14,980 bases of DNA from Motiliproteus sp036960405 (GTDB lineage Bacteria > Pseudomonadota > Gammaproteobacteria > Pseudomonadales > Balneatricaceae): positions 1-14,980 of the forward strand of contig JBALWS010000110.1 in assembly GCA_036960405.1 (NCBI GenBank). Direction: 5' to 3'. The first letter of the stretch is position 1; each line of letters opens with the position of its first letter. Both the position numbers and the translations under genes were made by a program. Of this stretch, positions 1-6,359 are shown piece after piece. Below the pieces are notes generated by a model. The model worked only from the letters and a program-made list of their open reading frames with translations. It was not told where the DNA came from and searched no databases.

Positions 1-1
1 C

Positions 2-1054
2 CCCGATCCGGATCGTTTACGCCAGCTGGCGGGGCAGGCGATGGCGGTACTGCAGGCCGATCCAGGCGCCCATAATATCCGCCACGATTGGCGCCAACGC
101 ACCAAGGTGATTCGCCCCCAGTTCAACGAGGCGATGGGGCGCCGGGTGGGGATCAGTAAACAGGATCTCGACCGCTTGTTGCTGACCAATTTCACCGGTC
201 AACAGGTCGGGCTCTACCGCGAAGGGACCCAATTGCTGCCGATCATGGCTCGGGCACCGGCGGCCGAACGGCTCAATATCGACAACTTGCCCGAGCTGCA
301 GATCTACAGCCAGGCCACCAGCGCCTATGTCCCGATCAGCCAGGTGGTTCGGAGTTTTGAAACCGACTGGGAAGATTCGTTGATCATGCGCCGGGACCGC
401 AAACGCACTCTGACCGTGATGGCCGATCATGATGTGCTGGGAGACGAAACCGCCGCCAGCCTGTTTAACCGGGTACGACCCAGCGTCGAAGCGATCCCGC
501 TACCTCCCGGCTATGCGATGGAGTGGGGCGGCGAGCACGAATCGTCATCCGATGCCCAGGCCGCGCTGTTTGGTGGCTTGCCGATGGGCTACTTGGCTAT
601 GTTTATTATTACCGTGCTGCTGTTTAACTCGATCAAGGCGTCGTTGGTGATCTGGGCCACGGTACCGTTGGCATTGATCGGAGTCTCCGTCGGGCTGCTG
701 GTGATGGGCGCCCCTTTCAGTTTTATGGCGCTGCTGGGGTTGCTCAGCCTGTCGGGGATGCTGATCAAGAATGGCATCGTGCTGGTGGATCAGATCAACC
801 TGGAGCTGGCGCAAGGCAAGGATCCTTACCTAGCCGTGTTCCATTCGGCAGTTAGCCGGGTGCGACCGGTCGCAATGGCGGCGATCACCACCATTTTGGG
901 GATGATTCCGTTGCTGTTTGACGCCTTCTTCGAATCGATGGCGGTGACCATTATGTTTGGTCTGGGCTTTGCCACGGTCTTGACCCTGGTTGTGGTACCG
1001 GTGCTATTCACACTGTTCTACCGAATCCCTTACCGTCCGCTGACTGCGCTGTAA
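2..1054 (+). CDS. RND efflux pump inner-membrane subunit, C-terminal part (5' end outside window)
   Basis: This is the last 350 codons of an AcrB-type resistance-nodulation-division transporter, which expels drugs or other small molecules from the inner membrane or periplasm using the proton gradient, together with a membrane-fusion protein and an outer-membrane channel. The frame is open from base 2, so the ATG at 41 is internal. Visible are the end of the second periplasmic porter domain, then about five hydrophobic segments matching TM8 to TM12. The hallmark GMLIKNGIVLVD lies near residues 252-263 of the fragment, and RVRPVAMAAITTILGMIPLL follows near 286-305; both match conserved AcrB segments. 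A full family member is about 1,030 residues, so roughly two thirds lie to the left. Partner genes are not seen here. The substrate cannot be told from this part. The gene is convergent with the ABC operon and probably unrelated to it. Confidence 0.9.
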   Translation, partial: PDPDRLRQLAGQAMAVLQADPGAHNIRHDWRQRTKVIRPQFNEAMGRRVGISKQDLDRLLLTNFTGQQVGLYREGTQLLPIMARAPAAERLNIDNLPELQIYSQATSAYVPISQVVRSFETDWEDSLIMRRDRKRTLTVMADHDVLGDETAASLFNRVRPSVEAIPLPPGYAMEWGGEHESSSDAQAALFGGLPMGYLAMFIITVLLFNSIKASLVIWATVPLALIGVSVGLLVMGAPFSFMALLGLLSLSGMLIKNGIVLVDQINLELAQGKDPYLAVFHSAVSRVRPVAMAAITTILGMIPLLFDAFFESMAVTIMFGLGFATVLTLVVVPVLFTLFYRIPYRPLTAL

Positions 1055-1126
1055 TTGAGTCAAGCTGTTGATGATTTTCGCCAGGGGTTATGGATACGTT
1101 TGCGGTCGTTTGAAACTTGCCGAGCC

Positions 1127-1154
1127 AAGGTTGGGAGGCTGCAGCCAACTCCTT
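1127..1154. terminator. Dyad between convergent genes, possible weak terminator
   Basis: In the 148-bp gap between the convergent RND gene and permease C gene, AAGGTTGG (1127-1134) can pair with CCAACTCCTT (1145-1154) across a 10-nt loop, with a two-base bulge. There is no clean T-run on either strand, so factor-independent termination is doubtful. The location suits a shared terminator. Nothing else is seen in the gap. Confidence 0.25.
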
Positions 1155-1202
1155 CAGCACACCGCTCAACGGGGACCAAAAAGGATCATGACAAGGGCTT
1201 GG

Positions 1203-2048
1203 TTACACTCCGGTGCGAATTCTTTCTCCGCGGGCGCGCAGATATTCGATGGTGAACAACATCATCGCCGAGACCGCAACCAGCAGTACTGCCACCGCCA
1301 GGATGGTCGGGTTGATCTGTTCGCGTAGTCCCGAGAACATCTGCCTGGGAATTGTGCGCTGCTCGGGGCCCGCCAGAAATAGGATCACCACCACTTCATC
1401 GAACGAGGTGATAAAGGCGAATAGCGCACCGGAGATTACTCCGGGACGGATCAGCGGCATGATCACGTTGAAGAAGGTATAGATGGGTGTGGCACCGAGC
1501 CCTAGCGAGGCGCGCATCAACGAGTAGTCAAACCCCGATAGCGCTGCGTTGACGGTGATGATAACGAACGGTGTGCCGAGCGCGGCGTGAGCGAGGATCA
1601 CTCCGAGATAGCTACCGGTTAGCCCGAGCTGGGTATAGAAGAAATACATCCCTGCAGCGGTGATGATCAGCGGCACGATCATCGGTGACAGCAGCACCGC
1701 CATGATAAATCGCTGCCATGGCATCACCGGGTTAGATAGGCCGATGGCGGCAAAGGTACCCAGTACGGTGGCAATCAGCGTGGCCCAGAAGCCGATAAAG
1801 AAGCTGTTTTTGATCGCCAGCAGCCATTTCTCATCATTGATGATTTCGGCGTACCACTTCAGCGAATACGCTTCCGGATCGAATGCCAGCATGCCCTGAG
1901 TAAAGGTGAAGTACGGTTCGGCGTTGAACGACAGCGGAATGATGACCAAAATTGGCAACATCAGGAATGCCAGCACCAGCCAAGCGGTCAATCGCAGCCC
2001 GTGCATACCGAGCTTTTGCCAGAAGGTAAAATATTTTGGAAAGGCCAT
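1203..2048 (-). CDS. potC: ABC transporter permease, PotC-like (spermidine/putrescine class)
   Basis: A 281-residue inner-membrane permease that with permease B forms the channel of a binding-protein-dependent importer. About six hydrophobic segments are visible, the first near residues 18-40. The cytoplasmic EAA loop that docks on the ATPase lies near 176-203 (LMRASLGLGATPIY, then MPLIRPG), with the conserved glycine and the I-x-LP type ending. The length is normal for PotC. The ATG at 2048 is preceded by a weak GGGA ribosome site. That site belongs to a diverged second copy of the 3' end of the upstream permease gene (see the repeat). It is the last gene of the operon ATPase, binding protein, permease B, permease C. 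Membership of the PotB/PotC/YdcV permease family is clear. The transported compound is not shown by this subunit, so the symbol denotes the family only. Confidence 0.88.
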   Translation of the reverse strand: MAFPKYFTFWQKLGMHGLRLTAWLVLAFLMLPILVIIPLSFNAEPYFTFTQGMLAFDPEAYSLKWYAEIINDEKWLLAIKNSFFIGFWATLIATVLGTFAAIGLSNPVMPWQRFIMAVLLSPMIVPLIITAAGMYFFYTQLGLTGSYLGVILAHAALGTPFVIITVNAALSGFDYSLMRASLGLGATPIYTFFNVIMPLIRPGVISGALFAFITSFDEVVVILFLAGPEQRTIPRQMFSGLREQINPTILAVAVLLVAVSAMMLFTIEYLRARGERIRTGV

Positions 2049-2100
2049 TATTGAATCCCGGCTTGAAGTTGCTGATGCTGAAAACTAAGGCTCGGTCGTA
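2046..2100 (-). repeat. Diverged tandem copy of the permease B 3' end (copy 2)
   Basis: The segment between permease B and permease C repeats the last codons of permease B. Positions 2055-2076 match 2135-2156 at 19 of 22 bases, the similarity continues into a matching start triplet (2046-2048 versus 2126-2128), and both copies share an outer CGGTCGTA block (2093-2100 versus 2167-2174) after a 6-base length difference. Copy 2 supplies the ribosome-binding region and ATG of permease C. Confidence 0.7.
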
Positions 2101-2128
2101 TATTGGATAAGCAGGCTGTCGCAGTCAT
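2048..2128 (-). other. Possible 26-codon leader ORF between permease B and permease C
   Basis: Reading leftward from ATG at 2128, an open frame of 26 codons ends in TAA at 2050-2048. The last A of the stop is the first A of the permease C ATG (TAATG). The ORF therefore fills the spacer exactly and could couple translation of the two permease genes. Its ATG is the duplicated equivalent of the permease C start. The peptide has no recognisable domain and may not be made. It could simply be a by-product of the duplication. Confidence 0.25.
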
Positions 2129-2174
2129 GATTTCATCCCAGCTTAAGGTTGCTGATCCCGACCAACCGGTCGTA
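2126..2174 (-). repeat. Tandem repeat copy 1, overlapping the end of permease B
   Basis: This is the parent copy of the 2046-2100 repeat. It covers the last codons of permease B (ending ISNLKLG), its TGA at 2135-2133 and an ATG at 2128-2126. The simplest reading is that permease B once ran straight into permease C with a spacing of a few bases, and that duplication of this junction pushed the genes apart by about 80 bp. Confidence 0.65.
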
Positions 2175-3422
2175 GATCCAGTACAGGAAGGTGATCAGCG
2201 CCAGCAGGAGCGAACCCAGAGCGGCAGCTAGCTCCCAGTTGTTGGAGGACTGCATATGGAAGGCGATGATGTTACTGATCATCTGGCCTTCGGTTCCGCC
2301 GACCAGTGCCGGGGTGATGTAATAGCCGATCGAAATAATAAACACCAGCAACGCGCCAGCACTGAGTCCGGGGATGGTCATCGGTAGGTAGATCCGGATG
2401 AACGCCGGTATCGGCCTAGCACCCAACGACAGCGCGGCGCGGAGGTAGCTGGGGTCGATCCCTTTCATCACGCTGTACAGCGGCAGGATCATAAACGGCA
2501 GCAGGATATGGGTCATCGCGATGACGGTGGCGAACTGGGTATAGAGCATCTCGATCGGTTCGCTGATGACGTGGATCGATTGCAAAAAACTGTTAACCAC
2601 GCCGTTGGTCTGCAGCAAAGCGATCCAGGCGGTGGTCCGCACCAGCAGCGAGGTCCAGAACGGCAACAGTACGAAGACCATCAGTGAGTTGGCGACCTTG
2701 GACGGCGCTGTGGCCAAATAATAGGACAGTGGAAAACCGATCACCGCGGTCAGTCCGGTGATCAGAATGGCGATCCACAGGCTCTTAAGCGATAGCTTGA
2801 TATAGATGGCGGTGCTGCGCTGTTCGATCTCACCGGCCGGGTTGCGTTCCAGATCCAGCGCGGTCAGGTAGTAACGATCGGTAAATTTCGGACCGGCTTT
2901 CTTGATCACCCGCCAGATATCGATTTGCTGCCACTGCGGTTTGAGCGCCATTAAGCGTTGGCCGCCTTCGCTGGCCAGCAGTTCGGGGTCGAGCTTCTTG
3001 ATTTTTCGGGCGGTCGACTTGATCACGCTGGAGCTACCGGGCAGACCGCGGTTGATCTCTTCGGCCAGTTTACCGGACTTGCGATCCTCGGCCAGTTGTT
3101 GCAGCTCGACCGCAAACAGGTTCAGCACGGCGTCATCGGGCAGGCTGTCACCGCTCTCATCCCAACTATCGAGCGCTTCAAGGGTGTTCGGAATTAGTTG
3201 CGCAACCGTCGGGTGATAGATACTGCGATACAGCATGGTGGCGATCGGGGCGACGAATGCGATCAGAATAAACAGCATTAATGGAATCACAAAGGCGCTG
3301 GCGAGTGCCTTACGTCGGCGCAGAATCTTGCGGCTCTGGGCGATCTCTTCGTCGGTCAGTCCCGAGCTGAGTGAGGCGCTGCTGTACGATGCCGGATCTG
3401 CGGTTTGGCCAGGCTGTGACAT
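2133..3422 (-). CDS. potB: ABC transporter permease, PotB-like, with a large periplasmic insert
   Basis: A 429-residue permease, first of the two channel subunits of the importer. TM1 lies near residues 42-66. It is followed by a hydrophilic, charged stretch of about 140 residues (70-208), then TM2 (about 213-237) and the remaining core helices. The EAA loop is near 327-356 (LRAALSLGARPIPAF, then LPMTIPG). E. coli PotB has about 275-285 residues, so the excess is almost all in the loop after TM1, which should face the periplasm. Long PotB relatives are known in some proteobacteria, but I know no defined role for the insert. The start ATG at 3422 has AAGG seven bases upstream. A 138-nt spacer with a strong hairpin separates it from the binding-protein gene, and its 3' end is duplicated before permease C. 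Family assignment is firm; the substrate is not known. Confidence 0.88.
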   Translation of the reverse strand: MSQPGQTADPASYSSASLSSGLTDEEIAQSRKILRRRKALASAFVIPLMLFILIAFVAPIATMLYRSIYHPTVAQLIPNTLEALDSWDESGDSLPDDAVLNLFAVELQQLAEDRKSGKLAEEINRGLPGSSSVIKSTARKIKKLDPELLASEGGQRLMALKPQWQQIDIWRVIKKAGPKFTDRYYLTALDLERNPAGEIEQRSTAIYIKLSLKSLWIAILITGLTAVIGFPLSYYLATAPSKVANSLMVFVLLPFWTSLLVRTTAWIALLQTNGVVNSFLQSIHVISEPIEMLYTQFATVIAMTHILLPFMILPLYSVMKGIDPSYLRAALSLGARPIPAFIRIYLPMTIPGLSAGALLVFIISIGYYITPALVGGTEGQMISNIIAFHMQSSNNWELAAALGSLLLALITFLYWIYDRLVGISNLKLG

Positions 3423-3500
3423 AGAAAAACCTTATCTTACGAAGCTGCTACACACGAAATAGGGTCGGAGCCGAAACCCCGAGGGTGTTGCTTGGTAATA

Positions 3501-3532
3501 CCGTACTCGCGATGCCAGCACCGCGAGTACGG
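3501..3532 (-). other. Strong intercistronic hairpin between binding protein and permease B
   Basis: CCGTACTCGCG (3501-3511) and CGCGAGTACGG (3522-3532) are perfect 11-bp inverted repeats around a 10-base loop. In the leftward transcript the hairpin begins about 29 nt after the binding-protein stop codon. No T-run follows, so it is more likely an mRNA 3' stabiliser or partial terminator than a full terminator. Such a structure would let the binding protein be made in excess over the permeases, as is known for malE. Confidence 0.65.
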
Positions 3533-3560
3533 GGGACTTACTAACGATCAGTTCGGCTAT

Positions 3561-4616
3561 TTAATTCAACAGCCATTCGTTGAACTTCTCACCCAGCGAC
3601 TCGCCGTAGTCCGCCCAGAATTCGCCGGACGCTTTCAGGCCTTCTTCCAAGTGAGCCGACGGCAGCTTAGGAATAACCGTCTTATCGACATAAGCGTATG
3701 ACGAGGTGCGGGTTGGGCCGTAGGCTACGTCAGGCATGCCGCTCAGCGGCTTGGAACCGGTAGCGAAGCGAATGAACTCTTCGGCCAGTGCCTTGTTCTT
3801 GGTGCCTTTAACGATAGCCCAGACGTCGAGGTCGTAAACGTGCGCGTCCCAGACCATTTCGAACGGCTTCTTATCTTTCTGGATGGCGTCGAAGAAACGA
3901 CCGTTGGCCGACTGGACCATCACCGCGCCGCCGTCGTTCAGCAGTTGGGGAGCCTGCGACCAGCTATCAAACCAGACCAGCTCGCCCTTAATGCTGTCGA
4001 GCTTGGCGAACGCCTGCTTTTGGCCCGCGTCGGTGGCCAGCACTTCGTAGACTTTATCCTTGGGTACGCCGTCGGCTATTAGTGCCCATTCCATGTTGAC
4101 CTGTGGACGCTTTCGCAGCGCGCGCTTGCCTGGAAATTTAGAGGTATTGAAGAAATCGTTAATGGTGCCAGGATTGCCACCTTTGATGGTGTCGTGATTG
4201 TAGGCGAACAGAACGGTCCAGACGATATTGCCGACGCCACACTCGTTAGCCAGGGCGGCTTCGGAGAAGTCTTCGCCGGCCTTGGTGCCGTCATCACCGG
4301 CAGGCAACGTATCGTGCGGGAACACTTCCAGCAAGCCTTCGGAGCAGGCGCGCTCCAGATCGATCACTTCGATGTCGACCACATCCCATAAAATGTTGCC
4401 ACTCTCGACCTGGGCTTTGATCTCGGCGATACCACCAGAGTAGTTTTCGAACAGGATCTTATGGCCGGTCTCTTCCATAAAGGGGTCGATCATATGTTTT
4501 TGCTGTGCGGCGCCATAAGCACCACCGAAGGAAACGGCGGTGAGCTGGTCGGCAAGCACTGGCGCTGCAGCGGTACAGAGCGCGATAGCCGCGCCGAGTT
4601 GTCTAAGTTTGTTCAT
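3561..4616 (-). CDS. Periplasmic substrate-binding protein, PotD/PotF-like
   Basis: A 351-residue extracellular solute-binding protein that should capture the solute in the periplasm and deliver it to the permeases. Residues 1-22 form a Sec signal peptide ending in VLA, with cleavage before D23. The early mature motif VSFGGAYGAAQQK and the length fit the spermidine/putrescine-binding group (PotD and PotF are close to 350-370 residues). An acidic residue in YDLDVWAIV sits about where PotF uses an aspartate against the ligand amine, judged by eye. Two mature cysteines (C91, C126) could form a disulfide. The ATG at 4616 has an AGAGGA ribosome site about eight bases upstream, the best in the operon. 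It lies second in the operon, flanked by spacers of 115 and 138 nt. The fold is confident. Polyamine versus another amino solute such as an amino-sulfonate is open, so no symbol is given. Confidence 0.88.
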   Translation of the reverse strand: MNKLRQLGAAIALCTAAAPVLADQLTAVSFGGAYGAAQQKHMIDPFMEETGHKILFENYSGGIAEIKAQVESGNILWDVVDIEVIDLERACSEGLLEVFPHDTLPAGDDGTKAGEDFSEAALANECGVGNIVWTVLFAYNHDTIKGGNPGTINDFFNTSKFPGKRALRKRPQVNMEWALIADGVPKDKVYEVLATDAGQKQAFAKLDSIKGELVWFDSWSQAPQLLNDGGAVMVQSANGRFFDAIQKDKKPFEMVWDAHVYDLDVWAIVKGTKNKALAEEFIRFATGSKPLSGMPDVAYGPTRTSSYAYVDKTVIPKLPSAHLEEGLKASGEFWADYGESLGEKFNEWLLN

Positions 4617-4640
4617 TATTATTGTTTCCTCTGTCGTTTT

Positions 4641-4669
4641 TTATTACTGCTTTACTTCCGGGTTGTTAA
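4641..4669 (-). promoter_or_regulatory. Candidate internal promoter for the binding-protein gene
   Basis: On the minus strand TTAACA (4669-4664, five of six to the -35 consensus) is followed after exactly 17 bp by TAATAA (4646-4641, three of six to the -10 consensus), 24 bp ahead of the ATG. Together with the 115-nt spacer this could give extra transcription of the binding protein. It is a by-eye match and weak on the -10 side. Confidence 0.3.
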
Positions 4670-4731
4670 AGCATGTTGATCGTTTAGATCAGAACGTTGT
4701 TAGAAACAGGGCTGAAGCCGGGCTTGGTACG

Positions 4732-5850
4732 TCATCTCTCGGCATTCAACGCCAAACCTCCCTCGGTAGCCCAGGTCAAACGGGTACGAGCGCCTGGGGC
4801 AATATCGGGAGCCATCCGGTCGTTGAGCGCTTTGACCATTAACTCTGAGCCACCGTTAAGTTTGAAGAAGTAACGGATCGAATCGCCAACGTAGAGGCGA
4901 GTGATGAAGTCGGCCTCGACACTGTTGTCGAGCGGCTGATCGCCAGCAATAAATAGATTTTCCGGTCGAATCGTCAACACGCAAGATTGCCCCTGCGGCG
5001 GACAGTTGGGATTGGCACTGGTTGCCAGAGTGCCGTCTTCGAGGCGGACCTGCGCCACACCGTTATCGATCTGGTGGACAGTGCCGGGGATATGGTTGTT
5101 CTCACCGATAAAGTCAGCCACAAAAGCGTTGGCGGGCTGCTCGTACAACACATCGGGCGCGGCGCATTGTTGTACCACGCCGTCGTCGAATACGGCGATT
5201 CGATCCGACATCGTCAACGCTTCGGTCTGATCGTGGGTGACGTAGATGGCGGTGAAGCCGAGATCTTCATGGAGCCGTTTGATTTCGAACTGCATCTGCT
5301 CGCGCAGATTCTTATCCAGTGCTCCGAGAGGTTCATCCATCAATACGATGCTGGGTTCGAAAATCAGTGACCGTGCCAGCGCCACTCGTTGCTTCTGGCC
5401 ACCGGAGAGCTGTCCCGGGAAGCGCTTTGCGAAATCGGTCAGTTCGACCAGCGCCAGCGATTCCATCACCCGGCGGTCGACCTCGTTCGCCGGGATCTTG
5501 CGAACTTTGAGCGGGTAGGCGAGGTTCTCGGCGATGGTCATATGTGGAAATAGCGCGTAGTGCTGAAATACCATGCCGATGTTGCGATGGTAGGGGGCGA
5601 CGTTGGTAACCGGCTGACCGTTGACGAGAATACTGCCGCTGGTCACATCCTCGAATCCGGCCAGCATCATCAGGCAGGTGGTCTTGCCCGAACCCGAAGG
5701 CCCCAGCAGGGTGACAAACTCGCCTTTTTTGATATCGAGATTGAAGTCTTTGACTACTAGGTTCTTCTGATCGTAGCTTTTCTTGACGTTGACGAAACGG
5801 ACGTACTGATCATCGGAGGTCGGGCTAGTTGAAACTGAAGCAGTGCTCAT
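4732..5850 (-). CDS. potA: ABC transporter ATPase, PotA-like
   Basis: A 372-residue ATPase that powers import on the cytoplasmic face. Motifs in order: Walker A GPSGSGKT (50-57), Q-loop around FQHYALFPH (95-103), ABC signature LSGGQKQR (148-155), Walker B IVLMDEP (168-174), D-loop GALD, and the switch histidine in YVTHD (H206). Residues from about 250 onward form the TOBE-type regulatory domain found in PotA, MalK and CysA. Length and spacing match PotA. ATG at 5850 has AAGG about ten bases upstream. It is the first gene of the leftward operon and lies downstream of a 509-bp gap with a promoter candidate and paired dyads. CysA (sulfate) ATPases share this layout, but the binding protein and permeases here are PotD/PotB/PotC-like, so PotA is the better family label. 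Confidence 0.92.
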   Translation of the reverse strand: MSTASVSTSPTSDDQYVRFVNVKKSYDQKNLVVKDFNLDIKKGEFVTLLGPSGSGKTTCLMMLAGFEDVTSGSILVNGQPVTNVAPYHRNIGMVFQHYALFPHMTIAENLAYPLKVRKIPANEVDRRVMESLALVELTDFAKRFPGQLSGGQKQRVALARSLIFEPSIVLMDEPLGALDKNLREQMQFEIKRLHEDLGFTAIYVTHDQTEALTMSDRIAVFDDGVVQQCAAPDVLYEQPANAFVADFIGENNHIPGTVHQIDNGVAQVRLEDGTLATSANPNCPPQGQSCVLTIRPENLFIAGDQPLDNSVEADFITRLYVGDSIRYFFKLNGGSELMVKALNDRMAPDIAPGARTRLTWATEGGLALNAER

Positions 5851-5903
5851 CGATAGGTAACCTTATTCGGTGTTGCGGTCTGTCGGTTAAATACGGTTGA
5901 TCG

Positions 5904-5914
5904 GTACAGCTGTT
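5904..5914. promoter_or_regulatory. Operator-like element, copy 1
   Basis: GTACAGCTGTT is the exact reverse complement of the element at 6020-6030 and contains the palindrome ACAGCTGT. It lies 54 bp upstream of the potA ATG. Both copies are also preceded by GATCG. It may be a binding site for the adjacent MocR regulator or another protein; the protein is inferred, the repeat is seen. Confidence 0.4.
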
Positions 5915-6019
5915 TGCCCAATAGCGGCGTAATTTGACTACGGTTAGCTTGTTATTGTAGCCGCAACATCAGAATAGCAATTTAAAATCAGTTGTTTTTT
6001 TGGTTTGGTTAAAAGATCG

Positions 6020-6030
6020 AACAGCTGTAC
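6020..6030. promoter_or_regulatory. Operator-like element, copy 2 (inverted)
   Basis: AACAGCTGTAC is the exact reverse complement of copy 1, with 105 bp between the two. About ten helical turns separate them, which would suit looping by a dimeric regulator. In a transcript covering both, the arms could also pair. Confidence 0.4.
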
Positions 6031-6162
6031 GTTGAAAGAGCAGTGGTTGTCTGAAAGGGGGCTTTTATGCTGTGGGGTAGGCTTCAAAGCAGCGCTGTGG
6101 CAGAGGTTGGTGATCTGTAGCAGCGAATAATCCAGGGCAGAGTAATTGTGATTTATTATTGT

Positions 6163-6191
6163 TTTATACTGCGGCGCTCACCTGCCGTTAA
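6163..6191 (-). promoter_or_regulatory. Candidate sigma-70 promoter of the ABC operon
   Basis: On the minus strand TTAACG (6191-6186, four of six) is followed after 17 bp by TATAAA (6168-6163, five of six). Transcription would begin near 6156 and run through both inverted elements into potA, giving a leader of about 300 nt. It is the best promoter match I found in the gap; it has not been scored against a matrix. Confidence 0.4.
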
Positions 6192-6359
6192 TCAAGCATA
6201 GATTACAACGTGTTGAGCCGTTATTAAGCGGAAAATAATGGCTGGTAAATAGCGCTTTTTTAAAGTTAAGTTTGGACCAGATCAAGCTTCTAGCAAGATA
6301 CGACAACCGAGTGCAACTGATTGGCAGGCTCCCTAGCAACCCCTGCTGGTATCCGATTT

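Larger units (their letters stand above)
5851..6359. other. 509-bp non-coding gap between potA and the MocR gene
   Basis: No convincing gene is seen. The stretch is AT-richer than its neighbours. It holds a promoter candidate for the ABC operon (6163-6191), two inverted copies of an 11-bp element (5904-5914 and 6020-6030), a second weak -10-like TACAAT on the minus strand (5959-5954), and no clear terminator for the MocR gene. If the promoter is right, the operon has a 5' leader of about 300 nt, long enough to hold RNA-level control. Confidence 0.6.

Noticed and set aside
4677..4691. Short TGATC/GATCA stem between potA and the binding-protein gene
   Set aside because: Only five pairs and no T-run; a stem this short is expected by chance.
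4732..5850. CysA sulfate importer ATPase
   Set aside because: Tempting given the sulfur genes, but the permeases and binding protein of the same operon are PotB/PotC/PotD-like rather than CysT/CysW/Sbp-like.
6227..6262. Plus-strand stem AAGCG/CGCTT followed by T residues
   Set aside because: The stem is only five pairs with a loop over 20 nt, and no plus-strand gene ends nearby.
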